Assembly (NCBI GenBank): GCA_025200525.1
Contig: CM045761.1
Span: 95,890,182 to 95,954,181, forward strand
DNA length: 64,000 bases
Reading direction: 5' to 3'
Origin: Camellia lanceoleosa
Taxonomy: Eukaryota > Streptophyta > Magnoliopsida > Ericales > Theaceae
Position numbers and translations under genes: made by a program. Below, piece after piece: positions 1-10,726 of the stretch (position 1 is its first letter; every line of letters starts with the position of its first letter). The notes beneath the pieces are model-generated. The model saw nothing but the letters and a program-made list of their open reading frames with translations. It searched no databases and was not told the origin of the DNA.

Positions 1-131
1 TGGCTAGTGACCACAATGACATATTCAGTTCAACTCCACCCAATTCTAATGATATATCCAAATTTAATGGCCAAACTTCTTTATGATGAGCTTAAACCAA
101 ACCACTAATATTAAACCCAATAGAAGATGTA

Positions 132-387
132 CTCCCTCTGTCCCAATTTGTTAGTCCCTTTTGGAGATTCTAACTTTTAAGGAGGCATAAAATCATTACA
201 CTTAAATATAAATTTCAAAATATTTTTCCACTAATGCCCTATATTTTCAAATTTTTAATATATTTATAATTACTCAAAAGGGATAGTTTTGGAAAATCAA
301 ATATTTTTACTTCGACTTTTCAAATGGGACAATCATTTTGGGACATCCCACAATGGAATAGTGGACCAACAAAAGGGACGGAGGGAG
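132..387. mobile_element. Stowaway-like MITE (Tc1/mariner-derived)
   Basis: The element starts CTCCCTCTGTCCC and ends with the inverted counterpart GGGACGGAGGGAG, the classic plant Stowaway terminal inverted repeat with one mismatch. It is about 256 bp, AT-rich and non-coding. TA precedes the left end; the right end is followed by TTA, so the TA target duplication is present apart from one extra T. MITEs of this kind are mobilised in trans by mariner-like transposases; none is encoded here. Confidence 0.85.
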
Positions 388-1189
388 TTATCTTGTTTTT
401 TTTTTTCTCCATCTATCCATTTTTATTCCATAATTCATTCCAAACTTCTAGAATCCACCCAATAAAAAGATGTTCATAAGAGTTTTTTCTTAGTTGGGAG
501 AGGGTGGTAATAAAAGAATCCACTAGAAGACACCAAGAGGATGGTGGCATTAATAAATCCGCTACAAGGCATGGAAGGAGTAAAACCAACATAAGTGACA
601 TATACACCCATGATCAAAAGCAAAAAAAATGAAAAACCTTACAATCTCATCCCTCACAAAATTTCAAATAGGTATCTATTGAAATGGGGATTTCTCTGTC
701 AACCAAAAAAGTTTAAAGCACCATAATACAGGTGGTTGCAATGTGTAAAGCCACATGGACTCAGATGCGGTTGTCATGTGTGCGTACATATCTAGATGTT
801 GGATCCATCAACCCTCAAATTTAAGGGTATGCGAACTAGGCAAAAAAACTAGCATTATATGTGACACATAGTGTTTACTCATTTTAGATCAACAACAATA
901 TAGACATAAAAATAGTGTTAAATACAAATATATAATAAGTGTCTGACGGAAAGAATCATACACATTCCCACTCCCTTCTCCAAGTGTTGGGTATCAGACA
1001 TGGGTATTTGATTTATTTTGAAGACTCTATGTAACAAATAAGCTTGTATAGTGACACAAGCTATTTCGTTATAAATAGTTCCAAATTTGCAATACTGTAG
1101 ACAGGTTCAATATGTCACTAAGTACACTAGCTAAGTTTGCTTCATTTAAAAAGATCTATTTTCTTTCAAAAACCTTTGTTGTTGATATG
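388..1189. other. Intergenic, no gene recognised
   Basis: AT-rich sequence with no ORF of convincing length or recognisable domain on either strand. A short poly-T run lies at about 397-406. I see no repeat structure or RNA gene in it. Confidence 0.5.
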
Positions 1190-2159
1190 AGAAGTGTTGT
1201 TGATAGTTGCAGCAAACTTGTTTCCAAGCATCACACAAGCTTACCAGATAACAATGTCAACAGGTCAGCGCTTTTACCATTTAACATCAATTCCTGGCCA
1301 GCAGTTAGCACAAAACATTGTTCAAATGACATTATCAGCATCATATTCAAGGTTGACCAGACACAAAACAGAATCTAACTTACTCTGGTCATGGAACTGC
1401 AGAGTTTAGGAAAATACTTGATCACCTACCAATTCATTCTACTTTATCATTTCTTTCATTGTTTTCTCAACAACCAATTTGAACATAGTTACATAGTTAG
1501 AAGCCACAATTGATGTTCTTCAACAACTAAGAAGAATCTAGTATGGAAACAAGCAAGCAAAAACACAGAAATTAAAGCTGATCAAAACACAAATAGACAT
1601 AAATTAAGAAATTGAGCATTATCAATTTGACCACTAACCTGAAAAGTGAAGAGCCTATCTCCAAACTGCACTTCCTTGGTCAAAAATCAGCTCCGATGGT
1701 CGCCTTGTACTGATTGCTAAACTTCTTGTTCACATATCTAAAATCAAGAAATCAAGGCAGACAACACCAAATACAGAGAAAAAGGCTTGCAATAGAGAGA
1801 TTGAATTATTCAATATAGCACACACAAACAGATTCATTGATTAATCAACAAAACAAACAAAGAAGGATACTGATTCATCAAAGAGGTCTTTCCCACCCTG
1901 CAATTAACGCACAAAACGAATCAGTCAAACCACACAAATACAAGCACATATAATGCCTAGATTAGATCAAAATCGAGAGAATCCAAGTTCAATAAGTGGC
2001 AGAACTTAAAGAACTTCAATTGAATCGACATAGTGAAATATCTAAACAAAAAAACTACGTCTGAAAACCCTAGAATTGAAAATCGGAGCTAGCACAGAGA
2101 TAACTCACCCGCTGTCGCCAAGGATTATGACCTTGAAGCGTTCTTCTACGGGAAGGCAT
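1190..2159 (-). pseudogene. RAB7-type small GTPase (RABG3-like), 5' part, disrupted
   Basis: Three coding exons of a plant RAB7 are visible on the minus strand. Exon 1 (2159-2109) starts at an ATG reading MPSRRRT and runs into the GDSG of the P-loop. Exon 2 (1897-1871) encodes VGKTSLMNQ. Exon 3 (1737-1639) encodes YVNKKFSNQYKATIGADF and then TKEVQFGDRLF. Introns have GT..AG borders and the codons join in phase (GDSG-VGK, MNQ-YVN). RAB7 proteins are vacuolar/late-endosomal GTPases of about 206 residues. Two lesions break the frame: about 2 nt missing after the seventh codon, and one T missing from the T run after GADF, which creates a stop. A diverged stretch at about 1190-1320 still reads TAGQE (about 1291-1305), the switch II motif, but the rest of the G domain and the prenylated C-terminus are not recognisable. 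It is a truncated pseudogene; consensus error could explain the two small indels but not the lost 3' half. Confidence 0.75.
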
Positions 2160-2330
2160 GGTGAGGGTGCGAATCAGCTGAGAGAAGCACCCGATCTAGG
2201 GAGAGAGAGAGAGCTGTGAATGGAATTGGGGATTTGTACTAGTAGTTGAGTAGTCTAACTAGGTTCTTCTTCCTGTCTCTCTACTGCTAAGGAACATTTC
2301 TGGTATGTTCGAACATATATAAATATCTAG
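2160..2330 (-). promoter_or_regulatory. 5' UTR and probable core promoter of the RAB7 pseudogene
   Basis: Upstream of the RAB7 ATG on the minus strand lies a (CT)n tract (plus-strand GA repeat at about 2200-2213), typical of plant housekeeping 5' UTRs. About 160 bp upstream of the ATG is an AT-rich TATA-like stretch, TATTTATATATG, at about 2316-2327. Position and composition are the only evidence. Confidence 0.35.
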
Positions 2331-2453
2331 TGTGGACGGAGTCTCCTACACGTAGTATATGCTCTGATCCAAAGCAGTAAATGCGTCGGACTCAAAACAG
2401 AGCTGTCGCGACCTCCTATTGCGCCATTCAACAACGATTAAAAATAAAATAAA

Positions 2454-2948
2454 GGACAAATTACATAAATAATCTCCATAATTTGGAAGCTTTTACTTTG
2501 ATTCTTGATTTTTTAATTGTGATATATTTGATCTTAAATTTTGAATTTTATTTCAATTAGAACAATTGAATATATAATTAGATTTTTAAGGGTAAAATTA
2601 TCAATTTGATAAAATATAAACTAATTTAATAAAAATAAATGTCAAAAAAATATTTTTGAATTTTTAAAAATTATTTCTATCTATTAAAAATAAAATTATG
2701 TAAAATTGATAAATCTTTTAGACATTTATTTATTTATTTTACTGAATTAATTTTTATTATGTGCTTGGATGATGATCATGTAAAATTAATTTAAAAAAAT
2801 TAATCATGTAATTTTTATTAATTTTACATAATTTTATCATTAGTTTGGAACAAGATTCAAAATTTAGAGTCAAATGTATCACAATTAAAAAGTCAGGGAC
2901 CAAAGTGAAATAAGTACAAAACTATAATGACTATTAATGTAATTAATC
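2454..2948. mobile_element. Long-TIR MITE-like inverted-repeat element
   Basis: The two ends form an imperfect inverted repeat over roughly 80 bp. The left arm begins near ATTACATAAATAATC and contains TTTTTAATTGTGATA; the right arm read on the minus strand begins ATTACATTAATAGTC and contains the same TTTTTAATTGTGATA, followed by a TAAATTTTGAAT match. The middle is AT-rich and non-coding. Long arms and a size of about 0.5 kb fit a Mutator- or hAT-derived MITE, but I could not identify a target duplication. Confidence 0.55.
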
Positions 2949-4271
2949 ATAAAATAAAATAAAAATTTAAGATTAAAATATCACTTCAATGAATGGTGCG
3001 CACTTCTTAAAACTCTTTTAAAATTTTTAATTTAGAGCTCTCAAATATTTTTCTTACGCAATTAGCTGCAAAACCTCCCTTTTACTTTTTTTTTTTTTTT
3101 TTTGCATTGACCTCACATGATTTTTTTTATTTTTTATTTTTTTCCTTTTATGATGAACTCACTTGATTAATGATAAATTTCATGATTCATAATTTTATGA
3201 TAATTATAAGGGGGAATCTCAATGGATGGGAAAAAAAAATTTACACAAGCACCTAATCACTTGTATCTCAAATGTTTTTGTAATTTTTTTTAGGAAAAAG
3301 ATTTTTTCCCCAAAAAATCTGTGCCCCAAATGCCCTGAGAGAGAGAGAGAGGCACTCGTCGTCTTCTGCTTAGATTGCGTCGCCTCATGACCTTGTCGCA
3401 TCATCGCCTCGCTCGTCATGACTCAAGCCCATTGCCGCTGTCATGATTCAGCTCTGCCTCATGCCGCCTCGCCTCGCTTTATCCCCGAGTTTGTTGGCCC
3501 TTCCTCCCTCCATCTCTTCCTCCCTCCTCCTCGGACTCTTCGTCTTCTTCTTCCTTCCTCTGCTGGAAAAAATAAATAAATAAAAAATAAAAAATAAATA
3601 CAAAATGACGACGTTTTGCATATTAGGGGCGGTCGGGGCTCCCATTTTCGAGGTCCCAATCACATTTGTTTTTTTTAAATGAAATTCCCTCCAATTATAA
3701 AGGTTTCTTATCCAAAAATAGTAAGTAAACGAAATTGATAAAATATGGGTAAATTGCATTTTACCCCAATCAACCATTGTTTCATTTCATTTCACTTACT
3801 GAACTAAAATTTGTGACCCTTAATTTCTCTCCTTTACTAGTTTTATTCAATTAGACTTTTATGATAAAAATATTCTTTTTAGATATAGAATGAAGTACAC
3901 TTTACCTCCTTGAACTATCATACAATATCACTTTACTCATTCAATTGAAAAATGCTACATTTTACAATCTTAAACTATAAAAACTATGTCAATGTAAGAT
4001 TTTTAATAATGATTAGTTACACAAATTGATGAAAATTAATATGTGACTTGCACGTGACATCTCAAATATTATAAAATGCATAAAATAATATTATTCTTTT
4101 TTTTTTCCTTTCATTTCTTCTACTCAAGGCAATAGCAATGGTAGCCATAGTATAGACAGATGTGGTTGTCAACGTAGGTAGGAGAAATGAGTAAAAGAGA
4201 AAAAGAAAAAATATGAAAAGAGAATAGTAATGTCTTTTTTAAACAATTCACAAAATTTGAAATATCATATG
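2949..4271. other. AT-rich intergenic DNA with simple repeats
   Basis: No gene recognised. It contains a poly-T run near 3086-3103, a GA microsatellite at about 3337-3352, a CT-rich block at about 3470-3560, and low-complexity AT stretches. The reading frames here are low-complexity. Sequence around 3750-4060 has repeated phrases resembling ends of small non-autonomous elements, without boundaries I can fix. Confidence 0.4.
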
Positions 4272-4851
4272 TGTGAGCGATTTTCTGACCACACTGCCCG
4301 CTTAGTAATTCAGCTGTAAAACACTGGCAGAATAGATGGCACCTTGCTGACCTACAAAAGAAAGAGAAGGCTCGTGGTTCTTCCACAGGAAATACTCAAC
4401 GATCAAGTCAGTACTCAATATCTCTCAAAGATAATCAATCATCTATTCAACTCACAAGTTTGAGTATAAAAAACATACCTTAGACCCATGGGGGTGTCTC
4501 TCTTTTATAGCCAATACAATTCTAGTCCTAATAGGAGCCTGGCCCTAATGGACTTAGGATTACTGCTAATCTGGGACTCCTAGTGGAATTAGGATAAACT
4601 CTCTAAGAGTCTTATCTTCACCCAAACTGAAGTATTCTCCCAATCTAGGACTCTTGTCCATATCCAGGTTGAATTCCCTCTTCATTCTAGGACTCTTGTC
4701 CCCTATCCGTTTATCTCGGATTCCGATATCTTCGGAGGTAACCTCGGCCTATCCGAGATGACCTCGGCACAACGGCCAAGACACATGGCACCTCGGCTGA
4801 CACGTCGGCGTCACCTTGCCACGTGTTGGTACTTAGAAAATATATCCCCAC
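4272..4851 (-). mobile_element. Probable LTR of a minus-strand retrotransposon
   Basis: Read on the minus strand the segment starts TGTGGGGATATA and ends GCTCACA, giving TG...CA termini with a short terminal inverted repeat (TGTGGG/CTCACA). Immediately upstream on that strand is CTAGGGGGCAGT, a good polypurine tract, which would make this the 3' LTR of an element whose interior lies to the right. Inside are a G-box (CACGTG, about 4820), a TATA box (TATAAAAGAGAG, near 4500) and, downstream, GT/AG-like sites (AAGGTATGT, TTTTGTAG). No second copy or target duplication was found in the window, so the ends are provisional. Confidence 0.5.
4503..4509 (-). promoter_or_regulatory. TATA box of the minus-strand LTR
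   Basis: TATAAAA on the minus strand, followed by AGAGAGAC. It is well placed between a presumed U3 (higher coordinates, with the G-box) and R/U5 of the candidate LTR. Confidence 0.5.
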
Positions 4852-6712
4852 AACTGCCCCCTAGGTTCTATTACCTCGGCATTCTGAGGTGATGGAACCT
4901 ATACTGTTCGTTCATCTGTGCCTCTCTGTCCGAGATCAAACTCGCCGACCTCAAAGTTTCCTGGACTTTACTATCCACTTCTGTCAAGTATCAAGCTTCA
5001 TGTTTTTCAAGCTATTCAAAATCATACCTCCTAGCCGAGGTTTCTGGTTTCATTAATTCATAAACTCCAAGAGCTTTGCATCCGTTCTATTCACATTTTC
5101 TGGTGGGTTCCTGATTTCCAGTCATCTATTTGACTTCGGCGATCTTTATATCGACGTTCACTTATCTTGGTAGGTTCATAAACTCTTTTATTAAGCTCAA
5201 TCTTTCATAACTCTTTTGAATCCGTTTACTTGCCCTCTGTTGTCTTCTATTTTTCGTCTGTTTTCAAGTTTTTGAAATGTTTAAATGCACAATCTTGTTT
5301 TTGCCATATCCGCTTTCTGTTGCTAGCATTGTGTCTGGGTCATTACTTTCTTGTTTCTTCATATACTTATTTAGTGCCTGTGCACTTGGCTTTATCTTTA
5401 AACTTCATCGTCTTCTTGACTCTGATTTTTCTCTTTTTTCATTCAATCCTCTGGCTTTTTCTCTTTCTTAGCTCTTTTGCTTAAATCTGTCATTGTTCCA
5501 AGCTTTCAAGCTTCTGGAACTGTCTTCGTTCCTCTCCTCCGGTAAAAGCTTACGTCATTACGTCATTATCATTGATTTTGGCAATTCTCATTCAGGCTTC
5601 CCTCTTTACGGTAAGCCTGTTCCTCTGGTTTTATTACTTGTTGTTTTCAAGCTCGCTTCATTGTTAACCACCATTCTTTGTTTTACAGTTGTTTCTAAAT
5701 CATCTTCTTAAATACACACTGTTCACATATTTGTTGATTTCTGCCACTATTCTTGGCTTGACACACCTATGCAATCTTTTTGTCTTGATTTCTTGATAGC
5801 TTCATCACCATTTTTGATTTTCGAATTACATTTCTTGTTTACATTTTACGTGTCTTTTTCCAAATTTTTGCTTTCAATCCTTGCCTTCAAAACTCAGGTG
5901 CCAATCAGAAGAGTTTCGATCAAACTCTTTAAGAGATTGATCTTTGAGCTCGTGGTTGAGAATTTCTTTGAAAAGTTCTTTCCAAGCATCTTCGGGGTGA
6001 GACACAATCTGCTTGATCTTAGTTTGCTTCCTTCTTGAAATTGATGCCGAGGTAGCGGTGAAAGCTTCTCTAATGAAATTTGAACCATCGTCGTTAAATC
6101 GAAGCGGTCGGTCAGCGTTCTTGCTTTCGATCCCTAGTTCTTTAAGGTCTTCATTTTTGTATCGCCAACCTTCTTAGCTCTTAACAAGCTAGTTGGTCAT
6201 CTCGGATGATCATATCTAAAGCGTCTTCGGTGTTATTTTGGCTATATCAAACTTGTAATTGCTTCAAATTTCAACAAGTGGTAGACTTCATAATCTTTGG
6301 TTAACTCATCTTGTAATTTGCTCAAAAATTTCAACAAGTGTAAACATTCCTTGCTCTTAATTATCATTCCTTCCTCTTGCATCTTCTCTGCCTAATGTGA
6401 ACATAAGTTGCACTTAGGATCACATTAGGAAGTTGGCTTCATCTTAGTGATCCAGAACTGATGTGTTAGTCTTTCAGATGTATTAAAACTTACGGTATTT
6501 AATTAGCCCTCTTTAGACCCTCTTTCTCTTGGCCTTTGCAAACTATCATTGTTTCTTGAAGCATTTATTCCTTTCTAGTCGGTCACCACTTAGGCGTGCA
6601 CTTAGTGGTTCTGTTCTAATTAAACGACATTTGACTCGTGAATCTTTTGCCGACATTTAACTTTGCGCACTTTTAACTTATAAATTCTCTCGGAATTTCA
6701 ACAAGTGTTAAC
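4852..6712 (-). other. Probable internal/untranslated region of the minus-strand retroelement
   Basis: About 1.9 kb of sequence starting at a polypurine-tract complement. No gag, protease, reverse transcriptase or integrase motif is visible on either strand. Frames are short, hydrophobic and T-rich. Recurrent words such as CTCGG and CTTCGG resemble the sequences downstream. It could be the long 3' UTR typical of Tat/Ogre-type elements; that is inference. Confidence 0.35.
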
Positions 6713-6955
6713 ATCATTCGTTTTAACCGGTTAAACATCATCTCGACTTAACCGGTTTAAGCATCATCTCCGTTTAACCGGTTAAACATCATCTCGCTTA
6801 ACGGTTAAGCATCATATCCATTTTAACTTCGGTTAAACATCATCTCGGCTTAACTTCGGTTAAACATCATCTCGACTTAACTTCGGTTAAACATCATCTC
6901 GGTTTAAATTCGGTTAAGCATCATCTCGGGTTAACTTCGGTTAAACATCATATAT
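6713..6955. repeat. Minisatellite, about 25-29 bp unit, about 9 copies
   Basis: Tandem copies built on TTAACTTCGGTTAAACATCA or TTAACCGGTTAAACATCA followed by TCTCG. Early copies carry the palindrome TTAACCGGTTAA; later copies carry TTAACTTCGGTTAA, in which the same inverted arms surround an extra CTTC-type loop. It abuts the left end of composite repeat copy A. Confidence 0.85.
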
Positions 6956-8559
6956 AACAACTGCGAGGACCTCATTCTGATTCACTTCGATTTTGTTGCG
7001 GTTCATCTGAACCAAAGAGTCCAACTCGGCAAATTGTTTTGAAGAAAAAGCAGTTTTTGAAAGAAGTGCCAAACATGAATTCGCTTTTGCGGATAACGAG
7101 TCGCCACCTAAATATTTTTAAAATAGAAATTTAGAAACCCTAACTTCGGTGCCAAAAGGCGGCGTTTCGTCATCACCAAAGTTGGCTCGGAAACTTGGGT
7201 ACGATTGGAAAAGGTCACATAGTGAGCACCTTCGCTTAGATCAAAAGACCGCCTCTACTAACCATGATATCTGTTTTGAAAACTTTGTGAGTTCTTATTA
7301 GGTTTTAGCCTAGGTTACTATGTGATCGCCTGACGTACAAGTATAAATGAATCGCTTTGAATTGGCTGAACATCTCATGTTTGTTTGTTTGAAAATGGTT
7401 TGATGGTGCTACTTAGAAATAGGCTAAGGCGGATTTGCCACCCTCGGTGGGCTTAAGAAAACAATGATTTTGCCACTGTAGTGGGCTTAAAACAAGCAGT
7501 CGATGAATTGTCCCAATTAGGATAACTCAACCTCCACCCACGGGCATTCAAGGCGGTTATATCATATAAGCACATAGCCTCATGGTAAGCATGCTATCAT
7601 GGCAACACTTCAGCGCGCATGCAAGGATGCTAAAGCATAAAACTCACCGAGTACTCAAGCCAAAGCAGGAAAAGCGATTAGAAATCATGCATGAATCCTA
7701 AATATCTTTGAAATGCCTAATGCAACACATGCAAAATGCAATTATAGCGAGCTCGGATATTCTAAACATGGCATGTGAGATGCTACGAGATAGCATGTAT
7801 TCAATTTGGATTTGAAATACAAATGGATTAGTATGGTCTTGCCGAGCACGATGCATGCAAAAGCAGATGAATGATGCAAACATCTTTGTCATCTTGTATG
7901 CTAATTGAAATATGCCTATATCTAACCATCAGCGGGTAAATAAAAGGAGAAAGAAATGGGGGTTGGAAGACATACATCACACTCACCCGCGCTTATTACA
8001 ACATTGCCCTCGCAGAAGATGCGAATAAATATACAATCCCAAATGAAAGAATATTCCAGTCCGAATTATCCAGATTTCTAATTAATCTACAAATTAACTA
8101 AGAAAGGTAAAAGCTGGCCAGAGCGTATTGCCTTGATTTTGATGAATAGTGTATCTTTGGGTGCCTCGAAGAAATCCTTCAGGATGCCAATTAGCCTCTG
8201 TTTGCGTTTCTCGAAATCTTGGCGCGGACTCAAAAGTTGTTAGTCCTCGGTTTTCTTTATGTGAGCGAGAAAAGGGCATAGCAATGTATTTTCACAAATA
8301 TATGCATGCCTCGATCCTCGTGCCATCAATCAGCATGCTCGATGCATGATGGCGAGGCGAATTTGCACAACTCAATATAGGATGAATGCGGATGGATCCT
8401 ACAACAAAACCTAACTCCATTATGGGTAATCCGGTGCCGGTGACTTAGGAATTGAGATCCGTTCCGTCAGTCTGAAAGCGTGCCTCGTTTCCGTGCGCTA
8501 ACACCTATCCGAACCACGATGCAATATCGTGATATGCATGAAATGCAATCTGACATACA

Positions 8560-9110
8560 CACTATTATGAAAATGAGATGCCTCGAAATACGTGCGCACG
8601 CAGCACGCCGTCGAAGCGATGGCATGAAATACAAATCGGATAAAATAGGAGTGCCTCGAAATCGTGCACCGCACGCAAAGCGGCGATGATGTGAAATGCA
8701 AATAAAAAACCGAAGTGCCTCGAAATCGTGCACACCGGCACGCAAACCGAAGCGATGATGTGAAATGTAAACCGGATAAAATCGAAGTGCCTCGAAATCG
8801 TGCACACTGCACGCCAAAGCGGTGATCTGAAATACAATCGGATAAAACCGGCGTGCCTCGAAATGCGTGCACAGACGCATAGCCGGCGATGATGTGAAAT
8901 GCGTCGGATAAAATCGAAGTGCCTCGAAATCGTGCACACGGGCACACAAAGCGGCGATGACAAAATGGAATGAAATGGCATCACGGAATACAAATTGGGC
9001 TTCACGCCAACATGAGAGGACCTCGGTATTTCGCATAAAATTTCTGGTCCGGATAAAAAAGAAGTGCCTCGAAATCGTGCACAGACGCATAAGCCAAAGC
9101 GGTGATGTCT
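8560..9110. repeat. Minisatellite with a unit of about 68 bp in copy A
   Basis: About seven recurrences of TGCCTCGAAATCGTGCAC, spaced mostly 65-72 bp apart (for example near 8578, 8650, 8717, 8787, 8853 and 8920, then near 9065). Each is followed by a GCACGCAAA-CGATGATGTGAAATG-like tail. The homologous place in copy B (52930-53700) carries a longer unit. Confidence 0.75.
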
Positions 9111-9699
9111 GACATGAAAAATGCAGGTCGAACTTACACTAACATGAGAGGACCTCGGTAGCACTCACATAAGATCTTAGATGAATGAAAGCGGAGTGCC
9201 TTGAAGTGCGTGCTGCAGGCAATGCACTAAGGCATGAAATGACATGGAAAATGATATGCAAGCATGCAAACCAAATTTTAGCGACTAAATGAAGGGAAAA
9301 CAGCCGAAATGATATGAAATGACAATCAATGCATGAAATCATCCCGAAATGTGATTTTAAGTACCGAAATGGCCTACGGCTATGCTAAACATGCAAAATT
9401 GGCACATGAAAACAAGAACAGTGGCAAGGCAGCCCCAAAAATAGCATCTTTTCAGTACAAAACATGGCCAAATTGTGAGCATAGATATGGCAACAATGGC
9501 ATGCAAAAATGGGGGAAAAGAAGGGATTTATTAAGCAAGTAGTATATAGAAAATTCAAACCACAAAATTTCCTTCTACAACTTTGAAGAGGAGCCTAAAA
9601 TATGCATATTTATAGTGAATGACAACTCCAAAATCAGTATGTAGATAGGCTCAAAATAGCATGCAATATATGGACCAAAAGAAGGCTATAATGATAGAT

Positions 9700-10390
9700 C
9701 ATGCATGGAAGCACCAAAAAACTTTTGAACCTTAACAAAACATGAAGAATGAGCCAAAATAAGACGCTTTATAAGCCTGATGAAGGCCGAAAACAGAAGT
9801 TAGAATGGCCTAAAATATCATGCAATTTTACGGAAAATATGAAGGATATAACATGAAGTACCAAAATCATTCATAAAATGGCTTAAGGCCCTTAACAAAA
9901 CACAAAGAATGGACCAAAATAAGGCTCTTTCTAAGCCTGATGAAGGCTGAAAACAGGAGCATGATAAGCAAGAAGCATGCAACATAGGAATAGAGCATTG
10001 AATTCAAAGCAAGTGGCATGTAGAGCATGAAAACCAGGTTGAGCCCTTCTTCAATGTTTAGAGGGCTCAAAATAAGCACAATATGAGTTCATGAGATGCT
10101 CCAAATCAGATCACAAATAGGCCAAATAAATCATGCAATTTTGCGGTAAATTGGAAGAAATGCAAAGCAAGTGCATGATAGAGAGGCCAAACACGGTTGA
10201 GCCCTTCTTCAATGTTGAAGAGGGGCTCAAAATAGGCCCACTCACAGTTTATATCAAGCTCTAAATCAGATCACTCAAAAGCCAAACAAAGCATGAAAAT
10301 AATTGGCATAAAGGGTGATATTGAAAGAAGTGCATCATAGAGGGCTCAAACAGGGTTGAGCCCTTAAAAAAACATGTATAATAGCTCAAA
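9700..10390. repeat. 159-bp tandem repeat with central hairpin, copy A
   Basis: Diverged units recur every 158-159 bp, at about 9724, 9882, 10041, 10199 and 10358. The best unit (10199-10228) contains the arms GAGCCCTTCTTCAA and TTGAAGAGGGGCTC around a TG loop. The 10041 unit keeps the outer stem; the 10358 unit keeps only GAGC...GCTC. Flanking words (CATGCAATTTTACGG, AGCAAGTGGCATG) also repeat. No coding capacity. Confidence 0.75.
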
Positions 10391-10482
10391 ATAAGGCCCC
10401 TTTCAGTTAGGGCCGGAGCTCAAAACGGTGAGCAAGTAGGGTTAAGAAAAGAGACAAGAAAATGGTGTAAAAGAGAGGGATT

Positions 10483-10726
10483 GAGACTTACCCTTGAAGA
10501 CCTTTCTTTCCTTGCTTCTTGACTTGAGAAATGTTGCTTCTAAGCCTCTAAGAACCTCTTCTTGTTGCTGGAAATGGAGTGGTCATGGTAGTGCTTGATG
10601 ATGATGAACAAAAGGCACCAAAACTTGGATGTTTGAAGGTTTTTAGAAGAGAGGAATGGAGGAGATGTATATGCAAGGCTTAAAAGGATTTTTTTTTCAA
10701 AACCAGGTTCGCATTTGGTTTATATA
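10483..10726 (-). promoter_or_regulatory. Minus-strand promoter and spliced leader, copy A
   Basis: On the minus strand GGCTATATAAACC (TATA box at about 10719-10726) is followed by a CT-rich, ATG-poor leader and then a consensus splice donor, TTCAAGG|GTAAGTCTC, with its GT at 10491-10490. The same arrangement occurs in copy B at 54961-55215 with the donor conserved. It looks like the promoter and first non-coding exon of an element-borne transcript running leftward. No coding exon downstream was identified. Confidence 0.5.

Noticed and set aside
3448..3777. 109-codon minus-strand frame with RRR/EEE tract
   Set aside because: Low-complexity translation of a CT-rich block and adjacent AT-rich sequence.
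8467..9090. 207-codon minus-strand frame (and 199- and 149-codon overlaps)
   Set aside because: Lies wholly in a minisatellite of about 68 bp; the peptides are translations of the repeat in several frames and do not resemble a protein family.
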